This document shows, piece after piece, positions 8,933 to 17,890 of a stretch of 64,000 nucleotides of DNA. The translations under genes and the position numbers were made by a program. The stretch is taken from contig CP099650.1 of NCBI GenBank assembly GCA_024123915.1, positions 4,650,001 through 4,714,000 on the forward strand, read 5' to 3'. The notes under the pieces are model-generated. The model did not search any database, was not told the origin of the DNA, and saw nothing but the letters and a program-made list of their open reading frames with translations. This DNA is from Oxalobacteraceae bacterium OTU3CAMAD1 (lineage in GTDB: Bacteria > Pseudomonadota > Gammaproteobacteria > Burkholderiales > Burkholderiaceae_D). How positions within the stretch are numbered: position 1 is the first letter of the stretch; each line of letters opens with the position of its first letter.

Positions 8933-9907
8933 ATGCAGCAATACCAGGAACTGATCCAGACCGTCCTCGACACCGGCAGCTGGCAAGACAACCGCACCGG
9001 CATCCGCACCCTCAGCGTGCCTGGCGCGATGATGCGTTTCGACCTGCTCAACGACGGCTTTCCCGCCGTGACGACCAAGCGCCTGGCCTTCAAATCCGTG
9101 GTCGGAGAACTGTGCGCCTTCCTGCGCGCGTCCCGCAGCGCCGCCGACTTCCGCGCGCTGGGCTGCAAGGTCTGGGACCAGAACGCCAACGAAAACAAGC
9201 AATGGCTGGACAATCCCTATCGCCTCGGTGAAGACGACCTTGGCCCGGTCTACGGTGTGCAATGGCGCCAGTGGCCAGGCTTCAAGCTGATCGACCTCGA
9301 TCAGCCGGCGCAAATCGCCGACGCCCAGAAAAACGGCTTCCGTCTGATCTCCCAATTCGACGACGCCGGCGTGCCCAAGGTCCTGCTGCACAAATCGATC
9401 GATCAACTGCGCGAATGCCTCGACACGATCGTGAACAATCCGGGCAGCCGCCGCATCCTTTTCCACGGCTGGAATCCGGCGGTGCTGGACGCGGTCGCCC
9501 TGCCGGCCTGCCATTTGCTGTATCAATTCATCCCGAATCCGACTACGCGCGAGCTATCGATGTGCCTCTATGTGCGCTCGAACGACCTCGGTCTGGGTAC
9601 GCCGTTCAACCTGGCCGAAGGCGCGGCGCTGATGCATCTGGTTGGCCGCCTGACCGGCTACACGCCGCGCTGGTTCAGTTATTTCATCGGCGATGCGCAT
9701 ATCTATGAGAACCACATGGATATGGTCAAGGAGCAGCTGACCCGCACGCCGTTCGCCGCGCCGCAGTTGCGGATTTCCGATCGCGTGCCGGACTTCGCCA
9801 AGACCGGCAAGTACGAGCCGGAATGGCTGGAGAAGATCGAACCGTCCGACTTTTCGCTGGAAGGCTATCAGCACCACGCGCCGATCACGGCGCCGATGGC
9901 GGTATGA
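8933..9907 (+). CDS. thyA: thymidylate synthase
   Basis: 324-residue ThyA, converting dUMP to dTMP with methylene-tetrahydrofolate. The start at 8933 (MQQYQELI) is preferred because GGAG lies 8 bases upstream; an ATG 18 bases earlier has no such site. Active-site Cys is in [10 protein letters not shown] near residue 193, followed by the dUMP-binding motif [13 protein letters not shown] and [11 protein letters not shown]. It is about 60 residues longer than the 264-residue E. coli enzyme, with the extra length in the first half, as in the longer ThyA class. It overlaps the next gene by ATGA. dihydrofolate reductase, which regenerates its folate, is 3.9 kb downstream, separated by two genes. 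Confidence 0.96.
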   Translation: MQQYQELIQTVLDTGSWQDNRTGIRTLSVPGAMMRFDLLNDGFPAVTTKRLAFKSVVGELCAFLRASRSAADFRALGCKVWDQNANENKQWLDNPYRLGEDDLGPVYGVQWRQWPGFKLIDLDQPAQIADAQKNGFRLISQFDDAGVPKVLLHKSIDQLRECLDTIVNNPGSRRILFHGWNPAVLDAVALPACHLLYQFIPNPTTRELSMCLYVRSNDLGLGTPFNLAEGAALMHLVGRLTGYTPRWFSYFIGDAHIYENHMDMVKEQLTRTPFAAPQLRISDRVPDFAKTGKYEPEWLEKIEPSDFSLEGYQHHAPITAPMAV

Positions 9908-10614
9908 CGCGGCTGGACTTCATTCCGGGCACGTTGTGCGACGAGCGGATGTGGTCCAGGCTGACGCCGTTGTTGGGCGATGCGTTCGATTTCAATTTCG
10001 TACCGCTGCACCAGGCTCGCACGCGGCTGCAGATGCAAGAGCTGATCGCCACGCACAGCGCGCCGGCGGCCAACCTGGTGGCGTTTTCGCTCGGTGCCTA
10101 TCTGGCGATCGAGCACGCGGTCGCGCATCCCGAGCGGGTGAAGTCGTTGGTACTGATCGCTAATTCGGCCAAGGGGCTGAAACCGGCGGAGGTGCTGGCG
10201 CGCGAGCGCATCGTGGCCATGTTGGAGCGGAATGCGTATGCGGGGATGTCGCGGCAGCGGCTGCGCGAATTGCTGCATCCGTCGCATGTGGACGATGAGG
10301 CGATTGTCGGGCCGATCCAGCAGATGGCGCTGGATCTTGGCAAGGACGTGCTGTTGACGCAGTTCGCCACGACCATCGACAGGCCGGATTTGATGGACCG
10401 GTTGGCGGAGTTGAGTTTTCCGGTGCTGATCGTCGGCGCGGAAGAGGACAATCTGGTACCGCCGGAGCATCTGCGGCAGATGGCTGCGCGCTTCCCCAAC
10501 GCCAGTCTGCAGATGCTGGAGGGCGATACCGGGCATATGATCCCGCTGGAGGCGCCAGAGGCGTTGGCGCGGCATATGCTGGCCTTCCACCAAGGCGGCG
10601 GCAACAAAGCCTAA
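9904..10614 (+). CDS. alpha/beta hydrolase
   Basis: 236 residues, starting at the ATG that overlaps the thyA stop (ATGA), so probably co-translated with it. The alpha/beta-hydrolase fold is shown by the opening [14 protein letters not shown] (oxyanion region), the nucleophile elbow [10 protein letters not shown] (Ser near residue 62), the acid region [18 protein letters not shown] and the catalytic His in [14 protein letters not shown]. No signal peptide, so cytoplasmic. Members of this group include esterases and small acyl hydrolases; the substrate is unknown, and the link with thyA may be only transcriptional. Confidence 0.85.
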   Translation: MTRLDFIPGTLCDERMWSRLTPLLGDAFDFNFVPLHQARTRLQMQELIATHSAPAANLVAFSLGAYLAIEHAVAHPERVKSLVLIANSAKGLKPAEVLARERIVAMLERNAYAGMSRQRLRELLHPSHVDDEAIVGPIQQMALDLGKDVLLTQFATTIDRPDLMDRLAELSFPVLIVGAEEDNLVPPEHLRQMAARFPNASLQMLEGDTGHMIPLEAPEALARHMLAFHQGGGNKA

Positions 10615-10626
10615 TGTCGTCTAAAC

Positions 10627-10723
10627 CACGTAGGGCGGATTAGCGAAGCGTAATCGGCCATGCATGCGCCACGTTGACGCATGCATGGCCGATTACGGCG
10701 TTCCGCCTAATCCGCCCTACGTG
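10627..10723 (+). repeat. REP/BIME-like palindromic repeat, copy 2
   Basis: 97-base palindrome in the same orientation as copy 1 and nearly identical in both arms; the central loop differs (GCATGCGCCACGTTGACGC). It fills most of the gap between the hydrolase stop and the convergent M16 peptidase stop, so it could act as a bidirectional transcription end. Confidence 0.9.
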
Positions 10724-10764
10724 TTTCAGAAGTAATTCACGTTAGCGTAAGTCGCCAAGTCCAT

Positions 10765-13650
10765 TTAAGCGGCGTTGGCCAACTCCACCAGATCCACCGT
10801 CTTCAATCCCGACAAGTCCTGCGACAGATCGCCGACGAACGCGGCGCGACTGGCCTGGCCATCCTTGATCCACGTGCGCACCGCGACGCGGATATCGTCC
10901 AGCGTGCAATTCAGCACACCGGTACGGAACTGCTGACGCAATTCCTCGCTGATCCCGCGACGGTACAGACTCCACGCGTGCGTGACCTGCTCGTGCGGCG
11001 AATTCGGCTTGTCCAAGCCCTTGATCACGCAAATGATCGCCTCTTCCAATTCCTCCTGCGAGAAGTCGTTCTCCAGCATCTGATCGATCGCCACGCCGAA
11101 GTCGGCATAGGTCTCGGCCAGACGCGGATCGCGGTAGGACGCCATCACAAACGTACCGCTGCCGCCGCCATATCCCGCGCTGCCGCCATACGCTCCGCCC
11201 TTCTCGCGCAAGGCCGCATGCAGCAATTGGTTGGTCATCAGCTCCGCAGCCACGGCCAGCGCCGCCGCACCGGCTTCGTGCACCATCGGCGCGCGCCAGG
11301 CCACCACGCAATGATTGATCTGGCTAACCGCATGCAGCGCCGCATCCGCCAACGGCAAACTCTCCGGCGCCGCCGAAACACCCGGCGCTTCCGCTTGCGA
11401 CGCCGGCAGCTTGACCATGCGCGCCAGATCGGTGCTGTCGTCGCCGGAACCGGCCGACAGCATGATCGGCGTTACGCCCGTCACGCGGCTGTGCAGCGCG
11501 CTCAGACGCCGGGCGATCGTGGCGATGCCCTCCTCCGTTTTGCTCTGCTCCAGCAGCTTGGCGTAGAACGGCAGCGAAGCCGCGCCGCCAACCACGTCGT
11601 CGAAACGGCGCAGCGGCGACAGCGGCGCGGTCGCCGCCAGCATGGCGTAGCGGTTGCCCGCCTGCGCCAAGCCGGTCAAACGGTCCTGCGCTTCGCTGTC
11701 GATCAGGAAGGCAAGGCGCTCGTATTCATCGAAGCGCGTCTCGGACAGGGTGCGCGAAATCAGTTCCGCGATGCCCTCGTGATCCTCGCGCAGGCCGCTG
11801 GCGCCGAACCACAGCTCGATGCTCAACGCGCCGCCAGGCTGCTGGGTCGCATCCAGGCCGACGTCGAACGATGGCGCCATCAGCTGGCGCCAAGCGTCGG
11901 CGTCCTCGTAATCCATGTCGCCGACACCGATCTCGGTGACCACATCGGCGTAGAGGCGCAGCCACGGCCAGTCGGCCGCGTCGAAATGCGATACGTCGTA
12001 GTTCACGCGCGCGTACGACAAGCCGTTGGAGGCGATGGTGAACGGCAGCACACGGCCACCCTGCCCGGCCAACGGCGCGGGCAAAGGCAGCGCCGGCGCC
12101 GGGTGGACGCTGACGTCCGACGGACGGATGCGCGGCAGCACCTCGGAATTGGATGGCAGTTGCTGGTGCTTGTCCAGCGCGGCCGTTTCGGCTTCGATGC
12201 GGGCGCGTTCGTGATCGGTCAGCGCGGCATTGCGCACGGCCAGTTGCGCCTCTTCCAGCGCGTCGCGCTCCGTGAAGTAAGTGGCGTCCGGGATCACGCT
12301 GGTGGTCAGGCGCGTCGGGCTTTCCAGCAGCGAGCGCACCAGCGACTTGAAGTAGTCCGGGTCCTGGATCGCTTCTTCCAGCTTGGCCAGGTGTGCTTCG
12401 CCGTCGAGCGCATCGAACACGTCGCCGCCGCGCATCGCCACCGGCAGCGCGTGCAGCAGGCGGCTCAAGGCGTTCGGCATGTGGGAGTTGGCGGTGTCGC
12501 GCTGGCTGTAGCGGATGTCGCGCAACGCGGCCTGCAGCGCGTCGGTCGGCACGCCCTGCTTCGCCGCCCGCTCCAGCGCGGACCAGATGCGCACGCGCGC
12601 TTTTTCGATCTGCGGTTCGGTCAAGCCTTCCATGCCAACGTGGAAAATCAGCTGGCGCGGGCCGTCGTCGTGGCCGTTCAGGCGCGATGGACGACCGTAA
12701 CCGGCCGATTCCATGGCCTTCATCAGCGGCGACGAGGCGTCGCCCAGCAGGCCGGAGTCAAGCAGGTAGGCGTTGTAATACGCCATCGGATCGGTCGATT
12801 CGCCCAGCAACCACGAAAACTGCAGGCCGTATTCGTCGGCCTTGGCTTGCTGCGACGGAATGCGCACTTCGTTGACACGGGGCGCGGTCCAATATTCCGC
12901 CAACTGCGGCAGCATGCGCTCCTGCGCGGAGGCCGGCAATTTGGACAGCACGCGCAGCTCGATCTGCTCCTGGATTTCTTCGGCGCTGATGGCGCCCGCC
13001 GTCATGAACACCGCTTGCGACGGATGGTAATGACTGGCGTGGAATTCCTTGAGCATCTCGTGCGTCAGCTCCGGGATCACCAGCGGATCGCCGCCGGATT
13101 CCACCTCATAGGTCGTCCCCTTGAGCAGCGTGCCTTCGATGCCGCTGTACAGCGCGCGCATAGGATCGTTGAAGGCGCCCTTCATTTCGTTGAACACCAC
13201 GCCCTGGTAGGCCAGTTTTCCGTCCTTGAGGACATGGCGCCAGCCCTCCTGCAGGAAGTTCAGGTAGTCCAGATTCGGGAAGAAGGTCGCATCCAGATAC
13301 ACGTCGAGCAGGTTGAAAAAGTCCTTGCGGTCGGTGCTGGCGAACGGGTAGACGGTGCGGTCGGCGTACGTGAACGCGTTCATGAAAGTGGCGGTGGAGC
13401 GGCGCAGCATCGAGAAAAACGGATCGCGAACGGGATAACGCTCGGAGCCGCACAGCGACAGGTGTTCCAGTATGTGGGCACGGCCGTCGCTGACGTCCGG
13501 CACCGTCGGGAAGCCGACCAGGAACACCAGCTCCTGCTGGTCGCTGGCCAGATGGATGTGGCGCGCGCCGCTGCGCGGCTCGATATATTCTTCAACGGTC
13601 GCTTGCAGGGACGGGATGGAACGGCTGCCGGTTTTTTCGAAATTCGTCAT
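10765..13650 (-). CDS. M16 family (insulinase/PreP-like) zinc metallopeptidase
   Basis: 961 residues from the ATG at 13650 (MTNFEKTGSR); an in-frame ATG 33 bases upstream is possible but adds an unconserved leader. The inverted zinc motif HxxEH is seen as HILEH at residues 59-63 within HILEHLSLCGSERYP, with the downstream ligand region NEMKGAF. The length and the CGSERYPVRDPF context match the M16C (presequence protease) subfamily: two M16 half-barrels in one chain that enclose and degrade peptides. No signal peptide is seen, so probably cytoplasmic peptide clearance. It is convergent with the hydrolase and divergent from folA. Confidence 0.92.
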   Translation of the reverse strand: MTNFEKTGSRSIPSLQATVEEYIEPRSGARHIHLASDQQELVFLVGFPTVPDVSDGRAHILEHLSLCGSERYPVRDPFFSMLRRSTATFMNAFTYADRTVYPFASTDRKDFFNLLDVYLDATFFPNLDYLNFLQEGWRHVLKDGKLAYQGVVFNEMKGAFNDPMRALYSGIEGTLLKGTTYEVESGGDPLVIPELTHEMLKEFHASHYHPSQAVFMTAGAISAEEIQEQIELRVLSKLPASAQERMLPQLAEYWTAPRVNEVRIPSQQAKADEYGLQFSWLLGESTDPMAYYNAYLLDSGLLGDASSPLMKAMESAGYGRPSRLNGHDDGPRQLIFHVGMEGLTEPQIEKARVRIWSALERAAKQGVPTDALQAALRDIRYSQRDTANSHMPNALSRLLHALPVAMRGGDVFDALDGEAHLAKLEEAIQDPDYFKSLVRSLLESPTRLTTSVIPDATYFTERDALEEAQLAVRNAALTDHERARIEAETAALDKHQQLPSNSEVLPRIRPSDVSVHPAPALPLPAPLAGQGGRVLPFTIASNGLSYARVNYDVSHFDAADWPWLRLYADVVTEIGVGDMDYEDADAWRQLMAPSFDVGLDATQQPGGALSIELWFGASGLREDHEGIAELISRTLSETRFDEYERLAFLIDSEAQDRLTGLAQAGNRYAMLAATAPLSPLRRFDDVVGGAASLPFYAKLLEQSKTEEGIATIARRLSALHSRVTGVTPIMLSAGSGDDSTDLARMVKLPASQAEAPGVSAAPESLPLADAALHAVSQINHCVVAWRAPMVHEAGAAALAVAAELMTNQLLHAALREKGGAYGGSAGYGGGSGTFVMASYRDPRLAETYADFGVAIDQMLENDFSQEELEEAIICVIKGLDKPNSPHEQVTHAWSLYRRGISEELRQQFRTGVLNCTLDDIRVAVRTWIKDGQASRAAFVGDLSQDLSGLKTVDLVELANAA

Positions 13651-13812
13651 AGGTACTCGGTATGGCCAAAAGGCCGGATTCATAGGGTGTTCGCGCCAGC
13701 GTTCGCGCTTGCTACTCGCTCTGGCAAATTACTCAACGGTCATGGAAGCGGACCGCAATTTCAACGATAATACCAGCCACCGGGAATTCTCACCCAACCT
13801 TACAGAGTATCC

Positions 13813-14298
13813 ATGAGCACACTGACCATCATCGTCGCCACCGACCAGCAAGGCGGCATCGGCATCAACAACACCTTGCCGTGGAAATTACCGGAAGATC
13901 TGGCCCATTTCAAGCGCCTGACCACCGGCCATCCGATCATCATGGGCCGCAAAACCTTCGATTCGATCGGCCGTCCGCTGCCCAACCGCCGCAACATCGT
14001 CATCACCCGCAACGCGGACTGGCGCCATGACGGCGTCGAGGCGGTGGACTCGGTCGACGCCGCCATCGGGCTGCTGGCCGGCGCCGAAGGCTATGTCATC
14101 GGCGGCGCCGAGATCTACAAGCAGTCGATGGCCCAAACCGACCGTTTGATCGTCACCGAGGTCGGCCAGACTTTCGACTGCGACGCCTTCTTTCCCGCAA
14201 TCGACCACGCGGTGTGGGAAGAGACCGCCCGCGAGCAGCACACCTCCGAAACGTCCGGCTTGCCGTACGCGTTTGTCACCTATCGCCGCAAAGTCTAA
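13813..14298 (+). CDS. folA: dihydrofolate reductase
   Basis: 161 residues, standard DHFR length. Seen: N-terminal TIIVATDQQGGIGINNTLPW with the Met20-loop GIGINNTLPW, the substrate-contact helix LPEDLAHFKRLT with its conserved acidic residue, MGRKTFDSIGRPLPNRRNIV for NADPH, and VIGGAEIY. It reduces dihydrofolate with NADPH and completes the thymidylate cycle with ThyA upstream. The promoter must lie in the 160 bases shared with the divergent M16 gene. A short gap of 27 bases leads to the next gene. Confidence 0.97.
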   Translation: MSTLTIIVATDQQGGIGINNTLPWKLPEDLAHFKRLTTGHPIIMGRKTFDSIGRPLPNRRNIVITRNADWRHDGVEAVDSVDAAIGLLAGAEGYVIGGAEIYKQSMAQTDRLIVTEVGQTFDCDAFFPAIDHAVWEETAREQHTSETSGLPYAFVTYRRKV

Positions 14299-14325
14299 CT
14301 TTACTCTTCAAGGATTCAAGCAACC

Positions 14326-14892
14326 ATGTCAGGCCAAGGTTTTCACGTCCACGGACCGCACGATCACGCGGTGGAACACGCAGCCCACGGAAACGATGGC
14401 TTTTCGAACAATATTGCCGTCATGACGGCCATTCTGGCAACCGTCGGCGCCGCGTTCGGCTATCTGGGCGGGGCGACGCAGAACGACGCGGCCATGTTCA
14501 AGAACAACGCCGCGATCGACAAGACGCAGGCCGCCAATAGCTGGAATTACTACCAGGCCAAGTCCAGCAAGCAGAATCTGGCCGAGCTGGCCATGACCCT
14601 GCCCGGGGTCGATCCTAAGAAATATGAGGCCGAGGTCGCCCGCTACAAGGCCGAAAAGGACGATATCCGCAAGGAAGCCGAGAAATGGGAGGAATCGTCG
14701 AAGGAGTGGAATCACAAGTCGGATGAGGCCATGCACCATCATCATCAGTGGGCGCTGGCGACCACGGCTGAGCAAATCGCTATTTCGTTGGCGGCTATTA
14801 CGCTGCTCACCCGTAAGAAATGGATGATGGGGCTGGCGTATGGCGTGGCTGGGGTCGGGATCGCATTCGGAGTCTTTGCCTGGCTTCACTGA
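14326..14892 (+). CDS. DUF4337 membrane protein
   Basis: 188 residues. After a His-rich N-terminus (HVHGPHDHAVEHAAHG) comes one membrane helix (IAVMTAILATVGAAFGYLGG), a hydrophilic middle with ANSWNYYQAKSSKQNLAELA and a charged coiled-coil-like stretch (about residues 95-140), then two C-terminal helices. The WNYYQAKS element and the layout match DUF4337. Function unknown; three helices place it in the inner membrane. It follows folA by 27 bases, so it may be co-transcribed. Confidence 0.85.
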   Translation: MSGQGFHVHGPHDHAVEHAAHGNDGFSNNIAVMTAILATVGAAFGYLGGATQNDAAMFKNNAAIDKTQAANSWNYYQAKSSKQNLAELAMTLPGVDPKKYEAEVARYKAEKDDIRKEAEKWEESSKEWNHKSDEAMHHHHQWALATTAEQIAISLAAITLLTRKKWMMGLAYGVAGVGIAFGVFAWLH

Positions 14893-14914
14893 CATCGGGG
14901 CCGCTGGCGGAGCT

Positions 14915-14953
14915 ATGGCCGATTACGGCATTCCGCCTAATCCGCCCTACGTG
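14915..14953 (+). repeat. half of a REP/BIME-like repeat (copy 3, right arm only)
   Basis: 39 bases equal to the right arm of the other copies (ATGGCCGATTACGG, then CCGCCTAATCCGCCCTACG); one base differs (GGCATT for GGCGTT). The left arm is absent, so it is a truncated or solitary REP. Confidence 0.85.
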
Positions 14954-15043
14954 TTTCCGTGGTGACTAGGCGCCGCCTGGCGCTGTAATACGCCCGTCAC
15001 ACCGCTGAGGCACTCTACTGCGCGGTTTGGTCATTTTTTCTAT

Positions 15044-15115
15044 ATGATATTTTTTTCCCGCAGCGGGCGCATTTCTGCGAGAATCCCGTTCTTATTTTTT
15101 TTCTGCGATTCCTAG
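15044..15115 (+). other. possible 23-codon leader ORF upstream of the decarboxylase
   Basis: A short frame from ATG at 15044 to TAG at 15113-15115 encodes MIFFSRSGRISARIPFLFFF then CDS. It has three arginine codons and ends about 20 bases before the hairpin at 15135. No clear ribosome site precedes it, so translation is doubtful. The rest of the 290-base gap (14893-15182) holds a half repeat, a small CCCGC/GCGGG palindrome at about 15057 and T-rich tracts. Confidence 0.2.
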
Positions 15116-15134
15116 CAATAGTGTCGCGCCCTGT

Positions 15135-15172
15135 CCGCCCCTTCACATTTGTCAGGGGCGGCTTGCTTTTTT
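15135..15172 (+). terminator. terminator-like hairpin in the decarboxylase 5' leader
   Basis: A perfect 8-bp stem (CCGCCCCT / AGGGGCGG) with an 11-base loop is followed by CTTGCTTTTTT, the form of an intrinsic terminator. GGAG of the ribosome site begins at 15173, only a base beyond the T-run, and the ATG is at 15183. This placement suggests attenuation or control of ribosome access rather than the end of an upstream unit. Inference only. Confidence 0.55.
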
Positions 15173-15182
15173 GGAGACATGC

Positions 15183-17441
15183 ATGAAATTTCGTTTCCCC
15201 ATCGTCATCATCGACGAGGATTTCCGTTCCGAGAACACGTCCGGCCTGGGCATTCGCGCCCTCGCCGATGCAATGGAAAAAGAAGGCATGGAAGTGGTGG
15301 GCGTGACCAGCTACGGCGACCTGTCCCAGTTCGCCCAGCAGCAATCGCGCGCGTCGGCCTTCGTGCTGTCGATCGATGACGAGGAATTCGGCGCCGGTTC
15401 GGTCGAAGAGACCGACACCGCGCTCAAATCGCTGCGCGCCTTCGTCGAAGAAATCCGCTACAAGAACGCCGACATTCCGATCTACCTGTACGGTGAAACC
15501 CGCACCTCGCGCCACATCCCCAACGACATCCTGCGCGAGCTGCACGGCTTCATCCACATGTTCGAGGACACGCCGGAATTCGTCGCCCGCCACATCATCC
15601 GCGAAGCCAAGTCCTACCTGGACGGCCTGTCGCCGCCGTTCTTCCGCGCCCTGGTGCACTACGCCAACGACGGTTCGTACTCGTGGCACTGCCCCGGCCA
15701 CTCGGGCGGCGTGGCCTTCCTGAAGTCGCCGATCGGCCAGATGTTCCACCAGTTCTTCGGCGAGAACATGCTGCGCGCCGACGTCTGCAACGCCGTCGAG
15801 GAACTCGGCCAGCTGCTCGACCACACCGGCCCGGTGGCCGCGTCCGAGCGCAACGCCGCGCGCATCTTCAACGCCGACCACTGCTACTTCGTCACCAACG
15901 GCACGTCGACCTCGAACAAGATGGTCTGGCACTCGACCGTGGCGCCGGGCGACATCGTCGTCGTCGACCGCAACTGCCACAAGTCGATCCTGCACTCGAT
16001 CATCATGTGCGGCGCGATTCCGGTGTTCCTGATGCCGACGCGTAACCACCTGGGCATCATCGGTCCGATTCCGCTGGAAGAGTTCTCGATGGAAAGCATC
16101 CAGCGCAAGATCGAGGCGAATCCTTTCGCCCGCGAAGCCAAGAACAAGAAGCCACGCATCCTGACCATCACGCAGTCGACTTACGACGGCGTGGTCTACA
16201 ACGTCGAAACCCTGCGCGAACTGCTGGACGGCAAAATCGACACGCTGCACTTCGACGAAGCATGGCTGCCGCACGCCACCTTCCACGATTTCTACAAAGA
16301 TATGCACGCGATCGGCAAGGACCGTCCGCGCGCGAAAGAATCGATGATCTTCTCGACGCAGTCGACCCACAAGCTGCTCGCCGGCCTGTCGCAGGCCTCG
16401 CAGGTGCTGGTGCGCGAATCGGAAACCGTCAAGCTGGACCGCGACGCTTTCAACGAGGCGTACCTGATGCACACGTCGACGTCGCCGCAATACTCGATCA
16501 TCGCCTCGTGCGACGTCGCCGCCGCCATGATGGAAGCGCCGGGCGGCACCGCGCTGGTCGAGGAATCGATCCTGGAAGCGCTGGACTTCCGCCGCGCGAT
16601 GCAGAAGATCGATCAGGAATGGGGCAAGGACTGGTGGTTCCAGGTGTGGGGTCCGCAGAACTTCGCCGAAGAAGGCATCGGCTCGCGCGAAGACTGGGTC
16701 ATCCGCGCAGAGGACGACTGGCACGGCTTCGGCAACTTGGCGCCGAACTTCAACATGCTCGACCCGATCAAGGCGACCATCGTCAACCCGGGCCTGTCGC
16801 TCGACGGCCAGTTCGCCGACAGCGGCATTCCGGCGTCGATCGTCACCAAGTATCTTGCCGAGCACGGCGTGATCATCGAGAAGTGCGGCCTGTACTCGTT
16901 CTTCATCATGTTCACCATCGGCATCACCAAGGGCCGCTGGAACACGCTGCTGACCGCGTTGCAGCAGTTCAAGGACGACTACGACAAGAACCAGCCGATG
17001 TGGCGCATCCTGCCGGAATTCGCGGCCGCCAACCCGACCTACGAAAAAATGGGCCTGCGCGACCTGTGCCAGCAGATCCACGATTTCTACAAGGCCTACG
17101 ACGTCGCGCGCCTGACGACCGAGATGTACCTGTCGGACATGATCCCGGCGATGAAGCCGTCGGACGCGTTCGCCAAAATGGCACACCGCGAAATCGAGCG
17201 CGTGGCGATCGAGGAGCTGGAAGGCCGCATCACGTCGATCCTGCTGACGCCGTACCCACCGGGCATTCCGCTGCTGATTCCTGGCGAGCGCTTCAACAAG
17301 ACCATCGTCGACTACCTGCGCTTCGCGCGCGACTTCAACGAGCGCTTCCCGGGCTTCGAGACGGACGTGCACGGCCTGGTCAAGCGCGAGGTCGACGGCA
17401 AGCGTGGTTACTTCGTCGATTGCGTCAAGCTGGACGCTTAA
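15183..17441 (+). CDS. Orn/Lys/Arg decarboxylase (biodegradative arginine decarboxylase type)
   Basis: 752 residues, start ATG after TTGGAGACATGC. Layout fits the inducible fold-type I basic amino-acid decarboxylases: an N-terminal response-regulator-like wing domain (KFRFPIVIIDEDFRSENTSG, about residues 1-130), the PLP domain with HCPGHSGGVAFLKSPIG, ATFHDFY and Schiff-base Lys397 in STQSTHKLLAGLSQAS, and a C-terminal domain ending YFVDCVKLDA. The reaction consumes a proton and yields agmatine, cadaverine or putrescine, used for acid resistance or polyamine supply. Substrate choice among Arg, Lys and Orn is not certain from motifs. No antiporter gene is adjacent, unlike adiAC or cadBA. Confidence 0.88.
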   Translation: MKFRFPIVIIDEDFRSENTSGLGIRALADAMEKEGMEVVGVTSYGDLSQFAQQQSRASAFVLSIDDEEFGAGSVEETDTALKSLRAFVEEIRYKNADIPIYLYGETRTSRHIPNDILRELHGFIHMFEDTPEFVARHIIREAKSYLDGLSPPFFRALVHYANDGSYSWHCPGHSGGVAFLKSPIGQMFHQFFGENMLRADVCNAVEELGQLLDHTGPVAASERNAARIFNADHCYFVTNGTSTSNKMVWHSTVAPGDIVVVDRNCHKSILHSIIMCGAIPVFLMPTRNHLGIIGPIPLEEFSMESIQRKIEANPFAREAKNKKPRILTITQSTYDGVVYNVETLRELLDGKIDTLHFDEAWLPHATFHDFYKDMHAIGKDRPRAKESMIFSTQSTHKLLAGLSQASQVLVRESETVKLDRDAFNEAYLMHTSTSPQYSIIASCDVAAAMMEAPGGTALVEESILEALDFRRAMQKIDQEWGKDWWFQVWGPQNFAEEGIGSREDWVIRAEDDWHGFGNLAPNFNMLDPIKATIVNPGLSLDGQFADSGIPASIVTKYLAEHGVIIEKCGLYSFFIMFTIGITKGRWNTLLTALQQFKDDYDKNQPMWRILPEFAAANPTYEKMGLRDLCQQIHDFYKAYDVARLTTEMYLSDMIPAMKPSDAFAKMAHREIERVAIEELEGRITSILLTPYPPGIPLLIPGERFNKTIVDYLRFARDFNERFPGFETDVHGLVKREVDGKRGYFVDCVKLDA

Positions 17442-17497
17442 TGGCGTGGCCGGGATGGTCCGGCCGGTATGCTAACGATATGATAGATTGCGGGTTT

Positions 17498-17518
17498 GGG
17501 CGTGCCGCCGGCACGCCC
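17498..17518 (+). terminator. strong hairpin after the decarboxylase gene
   Basis: A 9-bp perfect stem (GGGCGTGCC / GGCACGCCC) with a 3-base loop, 57 bases after the decarboxylase stop; a smaller GGCCGG/CCGGCC hairpin lies at 17448-17465. There is no T-run, so this may be an RNA-stabilising or Rho-assisted end rather than a classical terminator. Confidence 0.4.
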
Positions 17519-17547
17519 CCGTCATCAGATAGAGAGACAAGACACAC

Positions 17548-17739
17548 ATGCGCCTTCTTATTGCCCTGATCCTTCCGTGGCTGACCTTCTTCACGATTGG
17601 GCGTCCGTTCGCGGGCATCATTTGCCTGATCCTGCAAATCACCCTGATCGGCTGGCTGCCAGCGGCGATCTGGGCGGTGTATGCGCTCAGCCAGTACAAG
17701 ACCGACCAAAAGATCCGCGACGCGATGGGCGGCCGCTAA
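17548..17739 (+). CDS. YqaE/Pmp3 family membrane peptide
   Basis: 63 residues with two hydrophobic helices (LLIALILPWLTFFTIG and GIICLILQITLIGWLPAAIW) and the polar end VYALSQYKTDQKIRDAMG. Proteolipid Pmp3/YqaE peptides have this two-helix layout and are linked to membrane potential and stress tolerance in other organisms. The start ATG at 17548 follows AGAGAGACAAGACACAC. It lies alone between the decarboxylase and a palindromic repeat. Confidence 0.8.
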   Translation: MRLLIALILPWLTFFTIGRPFAGIICLILQITLIGWLPAAIWAVYALSQYKTDQKIRDAMGGR

Positions 17740-17774
17740 TGCTTGCTTCGCCACGGCCTACTTCGCCACGGATC

Positions 17775-17871
17775 CACGTAGGGCGGATTAGCGTAGCGTA
17801 ATCGGCCATGCATGCGTCTCGACGGCGCATACATGGCCGATTACGGCGTTCCGCCTAATCCGCCCTACGTG
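17775..17871 (+). repeat. REP/BIME-like palindromic repeat, copy 4
   Basis: 97-base palindrome in the same orientation as copies 1 and 2, with GCGTAGCG for GCGAAGCG in the left arm and its own central loop. It sits between the convergent yqaE-like and dioxygenase genes. Confidence 0.9.
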
Positions 17872-17890
17872 TCTCCACGATACCTCCGCC

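Noticed and set aside
10978..13770. 930-codon open frame on the plus strand opposite the M16 peptidase
   Set aside because: Arg/His/Gln-rich translation with no motif; the minus strand encodes HILEH and a full M16 protein.
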